A stretch of 8,013 nucleotides of DNA from Candidatus Woesearchaeota archaeon (GTDB taxonomy: Archaea > Nanobdellota > Nanobdellia > SCGC-AAA011-G17 > JACQNH01). Location of the stretch: positions 1 through 8,013 of the forward strand of contig JACQNH010000032.1 in the NCBI GenBank assembly GCA_016203175.1, given 5' to 3'. The notes below the pieces were generated by a model, which did not search any database, was not told the DNA's origin, and worked only from the letters and a program-made list of their open reading frames with translations. Every line of letters begins with the position of its first letter. Position 1 is the first letter of the stretch. Position numbers and translations under genes: made by a program. Positions 1 to 5,913 of the stretch are shown in pieces.

Positions 1-14
1 ATATTAAGCTTATC

Positions 15-638
15 ATGATATATTCAACATTTCTGATTACAGGACTTATAAGTTTGTTTTTTGTAATTCAATCTATAGTTCATGGATTTACTAACGCCTT
101 TGTTATGAAGCAAAGCTCTTTATTTTCTCAACCCTGGAGATTGTTGACTAGCATATTTCTACATTCTGGGATAGTTCATTTATTATACAACTTGTTATCA
201 TTAGTCTTATTTGGGATTATACTTGAAAATATCCTTGGAACTAGAAGATTTTTGGTATTGTTTTTTGTTTCTGGAATAATCTCTAGCTTCTTTGCTGGTG
301 TGTTCTACAAAGAGTCTTTGGGAGCCAGCGGAGCAATTTTTGGAATCATAGGAACATTAGTTATTTTAAGGCCAAAGTTAATGATCTGGGTTTATGGGAT
401 GCCAATGCACATGTTCTTGGCTGGAATAATTTATTTTTTCGTCAATCTTATTGGGGCTTACTTGAATGTGGGCAATACCGGCTATATAGCCCACCTATCT
501 GGATTATTGATTGGATTAATTTTCGGATTTTTTTATTATAAAAGATTTAAACCAGCTAAAATAGAGAAGTTAAAACTTCATGAAATAGACTTAAGAAAAA
601 TAGATGAATGGGAAAAAAGAAGATATAAGGAGTTATAA
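15..638 (+). CDS. Rhomboid family intramembrane serine protease
   Basis: Polytopic membrane protease expected to cleave transmembrane substrates within the bilayer. The 207-residue protein is almost entirely hydrophobic up to about residue 178. It carries the rhomboid signatures in order: HSGIVHLLYNL at 50-60 (the HxxxHLxxN-type motif, H50, H55, N59), GASGAIFG at 103-110 with the nucleophile S105, and AHLSGLLIG at 159-167 with the catalytic-dyad H160. All dyad residues are present, so it is probably active. The length matches a minimal six-helix rhomboid. A charged tail of about 30 residues (179-207, rich in Lys, Arg and Glu) follows the last helix and should be soluble. Only 14 bases precede the start, so its promoter and any upstream partner cannot be judged. 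The physiological substrate is unknown. Family assignment is firm. Confidence 0.93.
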   Translation: MIYSTFLITGLISLFFVIQSIVHGFTNAFVMKQSSLFSQPWRLLTSIFLHSGIVHLLYNLLSLVLFGIILENILGTRRFLVLFFVSGIISSFFAGVFYKESLGASGAIFGIIGTLVILRPKLMIWVYGMPMHMFLAGIIYFFVNLIGAYLNVGNTGYIAHLSGLLIGLIFGFFYYKRFKPAKIEKLKLHEIDLRKIDEWEKRRYKEL

Positions 639-655
639 GGAATTCAAAGACAGGG

Positions 656-667
656 TTTGCTTTTTCT
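656..667 (+). terminator. T-rich tract after the rhomboid gene, possible archaeal terminator
   Basis: A run of three Ts, GC, then five Ts lies 18-27 bases after the rhomboid stop codon. Archaeal RNA polymerase commonly terminates at U-rich tracts without a hairpin, and there is no obvious stem here. The rest of 639-742 shows no convincing gene or RNA. Confidence 0.3.
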
Positions 668-742
668 GACCATTTACTGTACTTATTATTTTAGCATATA
701 ATGCCTTCCTTACTATGGGATATTTTTCGCAATCTCGGAAAA

Positions 743-757
743 CGAAAGGTTTAAATA
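743..757 (+). promoter_or_regulatory. BRE/TATA promoter of the AbiE-like operon
   Basis: A purine-rich BRE-like stretch (CGAAAGG, 743-749) is directly followed by TTTAAATA (750-757), the classic archaeal arrangement. The TATA centre lies about 28 bp before the ATG at 782 and only about 20 bp before the ATG at 773. A leaderless transcript starting at or near 782 therefore fits better than translation from 773. Confidence 0.75.
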
Positions 758-759
758 TA

Positions 760-781
760 ACTTATCACTATAATGATAAGT
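760..781 (+). promoter_or_regulatory. Near-perfect 22-bp palindrome over the start site, putative autoregulatory operator
   Basis: Arms ACTTATCA (760-767) and TGATAAGT (774-781) are exact reverse complements. The central six bases break symmetry at only one base pair, so 20 of 22 positions are symmetric. The element lies just after the TATA box and spans the expected transcription start and the first ATG, where a bound dimer would block initiation. AbiEi-type antitoxins are known to repress their own operons by binding inverted repeats in the promoter. That the downstream wHTH protein binds here is inferred from position. Confidence 0.65.
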
Positions 782-1426
782 ATGGAAATAGAATTAATAA
801 ATCCGTATAGCTTGAAGATATTAATGGTTTGCAGGCCTATAGATTCTATTAATGGTATTGCCAACAGAATTAAGTTGAGTTATGGATGGACCCATAAATG
901 GGTTAATGAATTGGCAAAATCAGGAATCTTTAAATTAACAAGGATGAATGTTTATTTAAATGAAGATAGCTATTTATACAAAAAGACCTTGACTTATATA
1001 AAAGACATTTTAAGTAAAAATATTAGTTTTTATTACGAGGCATTAAGCTTATTCGGCATAAAATATTGTTTTTCGAAAACCGATGCCGTCTTTGTATGGA
1101 CTAAAGGCGGCTATAATATATCAAGATATAAAGGATATTATCCAGTCTTTATTAAATTAAATAAACAAGATAAAGAATTATTCAAGAGTTATTGTAAGAA
1201 GTTGGGATTGCAAATAAACAAAAAGAAAAGTATATTCTACAAGGTAGAGTATTCAGATAATTTCAGATTTGAGTTTTGTGACGGAATTCCAGTAGACCCA
1301 TTGCAAGAAACAATATCATTTATGAAAAGAAATATTTACAACTTCGAGCCAGCCTTGGAAATGATAGATGAAATATACGGAACAAAGACAGGTATTAAAT
1401 ACAAAGAGGCAGTAGGAAATGTTTAA
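773..1426 (+). CDS. AbiEi-like winged-helix protein, putative antitoxin/transcriptional repressor
   Basis: A 217-residue protein, first gene of a two-gene operon. Residues about 10-60 (from NPYSLKILMVC to about GIFKLTRMN) have the pattern of a winged helix-turn-helix, with a recognition-helix-like stretch near YGWTHKWVNELAKSG. The middle (65-165) is an uncharacterised alpha/beta region. The end (171-205, GIPVDPLQETISFMKRNIYN and following) resembles the C-terminal part of AbiEi-type antitoxins. It overlaps the downstream NTase gene by 8 bases, the normal antitoxin-then-toxin order of AbiE/MenAT systems, in which AbiEi neutralises the NTase and represses the operon. The first ATG is at 773; promoter spacing favours the in-frame ATG at 782 (Met4), giving MEIELINPYSL. 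The wHTH is seen as a sequence pattern, the AbiEi assignment rests on the C-terminal pattern plus the neighbour, and the antitoxin role is inferred. It could instead be a simple regulator. Confidence 0.7.
   Translation: MISMEIELINPYSLKILMVCRPIDSINGIANRIKLSYGWTHKWVNELAKSGIFKLTRMNVYLNEDSYLYKKTLTYIKDILSKNISFYYEALSLFGIKYCFSKTDAVFVWTKGGYNISRYKGYYPVFIKLNKQDKELFKSYCKKLGLQINKKKSIFYKVEYSDNFRFEFCDGIPVDPLQETISFMKRNIYNFEPALEMIDEIYGTKTGIKYKEAVGNV
1406..1409 (+). promoter_or_regulatory. Shine-Dalgarno site of the AbiEii-like gene
   Basis: GAGG lies 9 bases before the ATG at 1419, inside the end of the upstream gene. It supports that start and internal re-initiation within the operon. Confidence 0.6.
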
Positions 1427-2096
1427 TGAATTAATCAAAAGAGAAAATACTATTTTTAACATTTTGCAGCAATTAATTAATGCAAAATTGTATTTTATAT
1501 TGATTGGTGGATATGGAATAAGTGCATATAAGCACAGATTTTCGGTTGATGCCGATCTGGTTATTTATGAAAAAGACAAAGAAAGATTTGAGGAAATGTT
1601 AAAGAAAAATAAATTTGTGAAAACAATAACTAAAAAATTAAATCATATCTATACAAATGAGTTTTTACGCTATGAAACCAAAGAAAAATTTAATGTGAGC
1701 GTAGATTTACTTATTAACGGCGTTGGCTCTAGAAACACTGACGCTTCCTATAGTATCGAAGAACTCGGAAAATATTGCATGGAAAGAAAAATAATCGGAA
1801 CGGAAAAAGAGATTAATGCAATAGTGCCAAACAAAGAAATTTTAATTGTATTGAAGTTGCATGCTGGAAGGTTAACTGATTTTAGGGATGTTGTAGCTTT
1901 AAGCAAAAATATCGATGTAAATTTAATAAATAGTCTTATTTGGAGGGGGGACAAAGAACTTGTTAAAATCAACATAAAAAAATTGTTCTCGCTAGTTAGC
2001 AAAAAGGAATTTATCGATGCATTTAAGGGGGTTTTTATAGAAAAGAAATATGACATCGATCTTGAAAGTCTGAATAAATTAAAACAGTTGATTTAA
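1419..2096 (+). CDS. AbiEii-like nucleotidyltransferase, putative toxin
   Basis: A 225-residue DNA polymerase-beta-type nucleotidyltransferase of the AbiEii/DUF1814 kind. The NTase core shows GGYGISAY at 30-37, then FSVDADLVI at 41-49, placing the metal-binding acids D44 and D46 on the expected strand. A third candidate acid is D96 (SVDLLI). The helix typical of AbiEii follows at 144-160 (VLKLHAGRLTDFRDVVAL), with K146, R151, D154, R156 and D157. Characterised relatives (AbiEii, MenT) transfer nucleotides, for example CMP onto tRNA 3' ends, and stop growth; the substrate here is unknown. Catalytic residues look intact. The gene overlaps the AbiEi-like gene by 8 bases and has a GAGG site 9 bases upstream. 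Its stop codon overlaps the stop of the convergent VirB4 gene by 4 bases. Family confidence is good; the toxin role is inferred from the pairing. Confidence 0.82.
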   Translation: MFNELIKRENTIFNILQQLINAKLYFILIGGYGISAYKHRFSVDADLVIYEKDKERFEEMLKKNKFVKTITKKLNHIYTNEFLRYETKEKFNVSVDLLINGVGSRNTDASYSIEELGKYCMERKIIGTEKEINAIVPNKEILIVLKLHAGRLTDFRDVVALSKNIDVNLINSLIWRGDKELVKINIKKLFSLVSKKEFIDAFKGVFIEKKYDIDLESLNKLKQLI

Positions 2097-5000
2097 TATG
2101 CTTTCTTGAAATAGCTGTCGATCTTTGCTGGAATTTCATGCCTCAAGAAACAAACCCCAAATTTCTTGTAATTATAGCGTAAATTTCTGTCAGTTAAGAC
2201 AAAAAACCATTCCTCATAGTTCTTGTTTAAGTTTGCTACTTTTTGTTGGAACTCTTTTTTATTAATATAAGAGCCGGTTTCTATTTCTATAGCAATTTCC
2301 TTGCCCCCGACTTTAAATATGATGTCTGGTTTTAAAGTGTTATAAGTTTTTATTTGATTTGTGTATTTTTTGATGTACTCTGCTGTAATATAAACCACAA
2401 AGAAATGGGAACTGCTTTCATTTGCATAAGGTCTTAACAAATATTCTTGATGTCGTCCATTATCTAAGTTAACATGACTGCTAATAACGTAATTATTATC
2501 AAGCAAGAATTCGGTTTCTTCTTTAGTTAATTTTCTTTTTACATAAAATCTCTTGTCCAAGTCAAGTTTAATTTTAGTAGCTTTAACTTCTTTAGTTTCA
2601 TTAAGATTAAGCTTTCCACTCTTCTCTAGTTCAATTAATTCTTTAGGATTAGTGGTTATTAGTTCGTATTCTTGCTTGCTAGAAACAACTTTCAATTCGC
2701 TATGCTCATCGCCCAGAATTATTAAACCATGCCCAATCTTGCTAGTTATTAATAATTCTTTTTCATAGCTGCTTAAATGAAGTATTTTAGCAATAGAGTC
2801 TATTGCAGAAGGTTTATGTGAGAATAAAACTGTATAAGAAGAATTGCTTAAAATTGCAGTTCCGGCTTTACTATCAACTAAATCAACAACGTCTTGAGTT
2901 ATTAACAATAAAGACAGATTAAATTTCCTTGAAGTCTTTACTATCTCAAATATGTAGGAAGCTTCTTCTACCTTATTAAGCAATGACCATGCCTCATCTA
3001 TTACCAGTAATTTCTGCTCAATAGAAGATTTCATTTTCATGTATACATAATCTAGAATAAGGAACATTATTACCGGCTTTACTTGCCTTGGCATATTTCC
3101 TATGTTGAAGATAATAAAATCATTATTGAAGTCAATTTTTGTATGCCTGTTTAAGAAACTGTAGACGCCATCAACATACATGCTTAATCTGTTAATTAAG
3201 CTATGATATGTAGGTCTTTCATTAATAGTAGATTTTTTTTCCATTATTAGGAGCTCTTTTAGTAAATCTTCTAGTTTTGGCGGCTTATTATTCCAGGTTT
3301 TTTCATTTATTGTGATGCCTTTTTTTAAATAGCAATTAGTCAGTGCCCTGTCTACGACAGATTTTTGAATATCCGAAATGCCGCCGAGCATCACATTAAA
3401 CAAGTCAATCAAAGATATTCTCTTTTCAGCGTAGTCATGGCCCATAAGGTCCAGGGCATTAATAATCGTGTCAGAATCATTAGAAATATTTATTATTTGA
3501 CCATTGAATTTTTTAGCTAGTTTAATATATTCATTCTGAGGATCTATGACTATTACTTTATTTTTAAACATCAGCTGCCTCATTATGAATAATTTTGCAT
3601 AAAAAGACTTTCCGTGCCCAGAAGAAGAAAGAATAAATCCGTTACTATTCCCGAGATTATAGATGTCTTTTATTATTGGGATGTTGTTTTTATTTAGTCC
3701 AAGCAATATGCCATTATTGTCTATATCAAGAAATTTGCTTGTGAAAGGAAAGAAAGCGCTTAATGCATCTGTCGTAATATTTCTTTTGTAGTTTATTTCA
3801 TTGCTTGAATACGGCAGCATAGATTTCAAGGCCTTATGAAGATTAAACACCATTATTCTTGGGATTATCAGCAATGAATTTAATTCTGATTCAATCTTTT
3901 TTGTCAATAGCTCAAGTTCTTCTTTTGAGCTAGCTTTTATTAATATGTATAAACTTATGTTAAACAATCTTTGAGTTCCTTTCTGAAGCTCTTCTAGTAT
4001 CTTTTTGGTGTCATTGTACTTAATTTCAAGGCTTGTGTTTAATATTTTCCTTTTCTTTAATGAATATAGATCTGCTCTCTGCTTTTGAAGTTCTTTGTTA
4101 ATGCTTACTATGGTATTTTCAATGGAAAAAGGCTCTATATGCATTGAAATGTCAAAATTTGCGTTGCTTGTTATTATCTTGTCTAGAAATCCAATTTGTA
4201 CATTTCTGGGATATCCGTAAGCCGCTATTATGGTGTAAAATTTATTGTCTATTTCCAAGTTAGTAATGTTGTTTTTTATATAGTTTGGAGCTACTAAATA
4301 ATTGAAGTAATTGAGCTTGCTTACGTCAGCTTCATAGTTTTTTTCCTGGAAAGTGTCAAAAAATCCCATTAACAAGGCAAGGGTTTCCTTTTCATTTAAT
4401 GTATGGGAGTTTAATTTTAATAACCTTAGCCTTTCTGTGCAGATATCAACTTGAATTTCTAGATTGTCTTTTTCTTTGATTATTATATAGAAACTCCTAT
4501 TTTGGATATTTTTTTCTAGGATTAAATTTTCAATATTTTCCTTGTAATGCTTAAAATAATCACTGTAATCAGGGTTGATTTTTCTGCTTGTTTCTCTAAA
4601 GTAACTTTCAAGGGTTAGAGGCTCTGTTTTTACTAGTATCTGGATTTCAAAATCCAAACTGTTGAGGAATCTCTGGAAATTCTTTATTATATGCTCTTTA
4701 CTATCCTCACCCTTAACAGAAAAATTTATAGGCATTACTTTTATTATTGCAATTTTGTTTATGTCATAGCTCTTTATTTTTCTTAATCTTGAAATAAATT
4801 TGTTTCTGTACTGCCTTATTTCTAAATGATCACTATTTATGTAGTGTAGTGCAAAAAATCTATTCATTTTTCTGGTCATAAATTTAACATCCCTGAAGTT
4901 GATCCATGAAAAATAATTTCTTATTACATCTTTAAAGTTGAAAAACATGAACAAAACAGAAATAACAACAAATATTGAAGAAATTAAAAACTTAGAAAAC

Positions 5001-5131
5001 AAGCCTAGGTTAGTCTTGAAAATTATTATTATAACAAACGTAAATATCAAAGCATATACCAGCTGTTCAAAATCAAGGTTGAATACTATCTTTTCTTTGT
5101 ACTTAAGCTCCTGAGGTATTTCATATTGCAT
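2093..5131 (-). CDS. PrgI-VirB4/TraC conjugation ATPase with C-terminal PD-(D/E)XK-like nuclease domain
   Basis: A 1012-residue membrane-anchored motor of the type IV secretion/conjugation class. Residues 1-80 form a PrgI-like domain: an N-terminal segment starting YEIPQELKYKEKIVF and two hydrophobic helices (about 21-39 and 46-64). Residues about 120-440 fit the VirB4 N-terminal region. The ATPase follows, with Walker A at 502-509 (SSSGHGKS; the usual first Gly is Ser502, the key K508 and S509 are kept), Walker B LLVIDE at 708-713 and a sensor-like TQD at 745-747. After a linker (about 825-865), residues 866-1012 form an added domain with LKPDIIF (D936) and IAIEIETG (E949, E951), a PD-(D/E)XK-like layout in which Glu replaces the usual Lys. 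PrgI is usually a separate small protein encoded beside virB4, so this is a three-part fusion. Known family role: energising DNA or protein transfer. No relaxase, coupling protein or channel gene is in the window. ATPase call firm, nuclease domain probable, activity unknown. Confidence 0.88.
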   Translation of the reverse strand: MQYEIPQELKYKEKIVFNLDFEQLVYALIFTFVIIIIFKTNLGLFSKFLISSIFVVISVLFMFFNFKDVIRNYFSWINFRDVKFMTRKMNRFFALHYINSDHLEIRQYRNKFISRLRKIKSYDINKIAIIKVMPINFSVKGEDSKEHIIKNFQRFLNSLDFEIQILVKTEPLTLESYFRETSRKINPDYSDYFKHYKENIENLILEKNIQNRSFYIIIKEKDNLEIQVDICTERLRLLKLNSHTLNEKETLALLMGFFDTFQEKNYEADVSKLNYFNYLVAPNYIKNNITNLEIDNKFYTIIAAYGYPRNVQIGFLDKIITSNANFDISMHIEPFSIENTIVSINKELQKQRADLYSLKKRKILNTSLEIKYNDTKKILEELQKGTQRLFNISLYILIKASSKEELELLTKKIESELNSLLIIPRIMVFNLHKALKSMLPYSSNEINYKRNITTDALSAFFPFTSKFLDIDNNGILLGLNKNNIPIIKDIYNLGNSNGFILSSSGHGKSFYAKLFIMRQLMFKNKVIVIDPQNEYIKLAKKFNGQIINISNDSDTIINALDLMGHDYAEKRISLIDLFNVMLGGISDIQKSVVDRALTNCYLKKGITINEKTWNNKPPKLEDLLKELLIMEKKSTINERPTYHSLINRLSMYVDGVYSFLNRHTKIDFNNDFIIFNIGNMPRQVKPVIMFLILDYVYMKMKSSIEQKLLVIDEAWSLLNKVEEASYIFEIVKTSRKFNLSLLLITQDVVDLVDSKAGTAILSNSSYTVLFSHKPSAIDSIAKILHLSSYEKELLITSKIGHGLIILGDEHSELKVVSSKQEYELITTNPKELIELEKSGKLNLNETKEVKATKIKLDLDKRFYVKRKLTKEETEFLLDNNYVISSHVNLDNGRHQEYLLRPYANESSSHFFVVYITAEYIKKYTNQIKTYNTLKPDIIFKVGGKEIAIEIETGSYINKKEFQQKVANLNKNYEEWFFVLTDRNLRYNYKKFGVCFLRHEIPAKIDSYFKKAY

Positions 5132-5149
5132 AATACTATCAAGATGCTA

Positions 5150-5157
5150 TTATTTAA
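5150..5157 (-). promoter_or_regulatory. TATA box of the VirB4-like gene
   Basis: Read on the minus strand this is TTAAATAA, centred about 22 bp before the ATG at 5131, implying a leaderless or nearly leaderless mRNA. Its upstream end overlaps the first copy of the 26-bp direct repeat, so anything binding the repeat would contact the BRE/TATA region. Confidence 0.5.
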
Positions 5158-5179
5158 GAAAAATAACGGATTTTCGTGG
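5154..5179 (+). repeat. 26-bp direct repeat, copy 1
   Basis: Matches positions 5275-5300 at 23 of 26 bases, in the same orientation and offset by 121 bp. The three differences are all transitions. The conserved core is TTAAGAAAAATA, then CGGA, then TTTCGT. It abuts the promoter of the minus-strand VirB4 gene. Function unknown. Confidence 0.75.
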
Positions 5180-5209
5180 CAAAAATTCCTTGCCATGCTT
5201 TTTATTTTT
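5177..5209 (+). terminator. Hairpin followed by T-runs
   Basis: TGGCAA (5177-5182) and TTGCCA (5190-5195) form a 6-bp stem with a 7-base loop. Runs of five and six Ts follow up to about 5209. This resembles an intrinsic terminator on the plus strand, but no plus-strand gene ends here. It may stop read-through or an antisense transcript, or be a relic of a mobile element. Confidence 0.35.
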
Positions 5210-5236
5210 TGCGATTAGAAAAAGATTGCGTCATTC

Positions 5237-5260
5237 ATCCACTAACTAAAGTAAGTGGAT
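5237..5260 (+). repeat. 24-bp imperfect palindrome between the direct repeats
   Basis: Outer arms ATCCACT (5237-5243) and AGTGGAT (5254-5260) are exact reverse complements, with inner ACT/AGT also symmetric; 20 of 24 positions are symmetric. It could be a protein-binding site, a stem in a small RNA or a mobile-element relic. Nothing in the sequence decides between these. Confidence 0.5.
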
Positions 5261-5274
5261 TTCTGGCGAAGGTG

Positions 5275-5300
5275 TTAAGAAAAATAGCGGACTTTCGTAG
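5275..5300 (+). repeat. 26-bp direct repeat, copy 2
   Basis: Second copy of the repeat at 5154-5179 (23 of 26 identical). It ends 21 bases before the TATA box of the wHTH-MNT operon, so the two copies flank the middle of the divergent promoter region, one next to each promoter. Confidence 0.75.
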
Positions 5301-5313
5301 TGATTTTTAATAA

Positions 5314-5329
5314 GAGAAAGGTTTATATA
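5314..5329 (+). promoter_or_regulatory. BRE/TATA promoter of the wHTH-MNT operon
   Basis: GAGAAAGG (BRE-like, 5314-5321) is followed by TTTATATA (5322-5329). The TATA centre is about 27 bp before the ATG at 5353, predicting a leaderless transcript and confirming that start. Confidence 0.75.
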
Positions 5330-5332
5330 GTA

Positions 5333-5352
5333 ATTGTTATTAATATAACAAT
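5333..5352 (+). promoter_or_regulatory. 20-bp inverted repeat between TATA box and start codon, putative operator
   Basis: Exact 8-bp arms ATTGTTAT (5333-5340) and ATAACAAT (5345-5352) surround a 4-base spacer and end directly against the ATG at 5353. Its position over the predicted transcription start suits repression by the wHTH protein encoded immediately downstream. The sequence is unrelated to the palindrome at 760-781, but size and placement are similar. Confidence 0.65.
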
Positions 5353-5913
5353 ATGGTTAAAAATACAACAACATGGTCTCTTTTAGGACCATTGCTTTAC
5401 TCAAAAGAATTCATACATTTATCAGAAATAGCAAGAAAGTTAAAGATACATCACACAACCTTGCGTAAATACCTTAATTTATTTGAAAAAACAGGAGTTC
5501 TAATTAAAAAATATCAAGGTAGATTAACGATGTATAAACTAAATTATGACAATCCGTTAATAATAGACTTCATATTATTAGCAGAAAAAGAAATGCTAAC
5601 TAAGAAATATAATAATGACCCAATGTTAAAAGAGATAGCTTCTTTTGTTCATAACAGTTCATTTAAAATCGCGCTGATGTTTGGGAGTGGTGTTGAAAAT
5701 ACAAAAAAAGCAAACGATATAGACTTAGTAGTTATTAATGGATTTAACAATAGTTTGGTTAAAGATTTTGAAAAGAAATTTAGTTTATCATTTCACATAA
5801 TACATGTAAAAAGTTTAGAAGATATCAAAAAAGGATTAAAAGAAGAAATAAAAAACAAACATTTGATAATAGCTGGAAGCGAGGATGCAATAAAATGGAT
5901 CTTGAAAGGTTAA
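5353..5913 (+). CDS. wHTH-MNT fusion: winged helix plus minimal nucleotidyltransferase, putative antitoxin
   Basis: A 186-residue two-domain protein. Residues about 5-65 form a winged helix-turn-helix: LSEIARKLKIHHTTLRKYL at 23-41 is a clear HTH, followed by the wing around YQGRLTMYKLN. Residues about 90-186 are a minimal nucleotidyltransferase with FGSG at 110-113 and NDIDLVV at 121-127, so the GS motif and metal-binding acids D122 and D124 are present. The strand where a third acid is often found reads SFHIIHV (146-152) and has none, so activity is uncertain. In MNT-HEPN systems the MNT protein is the antitoxin and can AMPylate the HEPN ribonuclease; here the fused wHTH suggests self-repression through the inverted repeat at 5333-5352. 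It overlaps the downstream HEPN-like gene by 19 bases, as expected for a coupled pair. That partner is broken, so this may be an orphan antitoxin or regulator. Confidence 0.82.
   Translation: MVKNTTTWSLLGPLLYSKEFIHLSEIARKLKIHHTTLRKYLNLFEKTGVLIKKYQGRLTMYKLNYDNPLIIDFILLAEKEMLTKKYNNDPMLKEIASFVHNSSFKIALMFGSGVENTKKANDIDLVVINGFNNSLVKDFEKKFSLSFHIIHVKSLEDIKKGLKEEIKNKHLIIAGSEDAIKWILKG
5881..5884 (+). promoter_or_regulatory. Shine-Dalgarno site of the HEPN-like chimera
   Basis: GAGG lies 10 bases before the ATG at 5895, within the end of the wHTH-MNT gene. It supports that start and shows the initiation signal of the disrupted gene survives. Confidence 0.55.

Noticed and set aside
728..735. CGCAATCT upstream of the AbiE operon matching the reverse complement of 5223-5230
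   Set aside because: An isolated 8-base match in an AT-rich window is likely chance; flanking bases do not align.
1748..2056. Open frame on the minus strand, 102 codons
   Set aside because: It lies wholly inside the AbiEii-like gene, whose motifs are clear; no promoter or recognisable domain.
2553..2768. Open frame on the plus strand, 71 codons
   Set aside because: It is antisense inside the VirB4-like gene, with Ser/Leu-rich low-complexity composition typical of shadow frames.
5154..5300. Direct repeats as attL/attR of an integrated element
   Set aside because: Only 95 bp separate them, with no integrase or cargo between; a regulatory or small-repeat explanation is simpler.
5132..5352. 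Possible CRISPR array or tRNA in the repeat-bearing intergenic region
   Set aside because: There are only two repeat copies, 95 bp apart and imperfect, with no regular spacers; no cloverleaf or C/D-box motifs were found.
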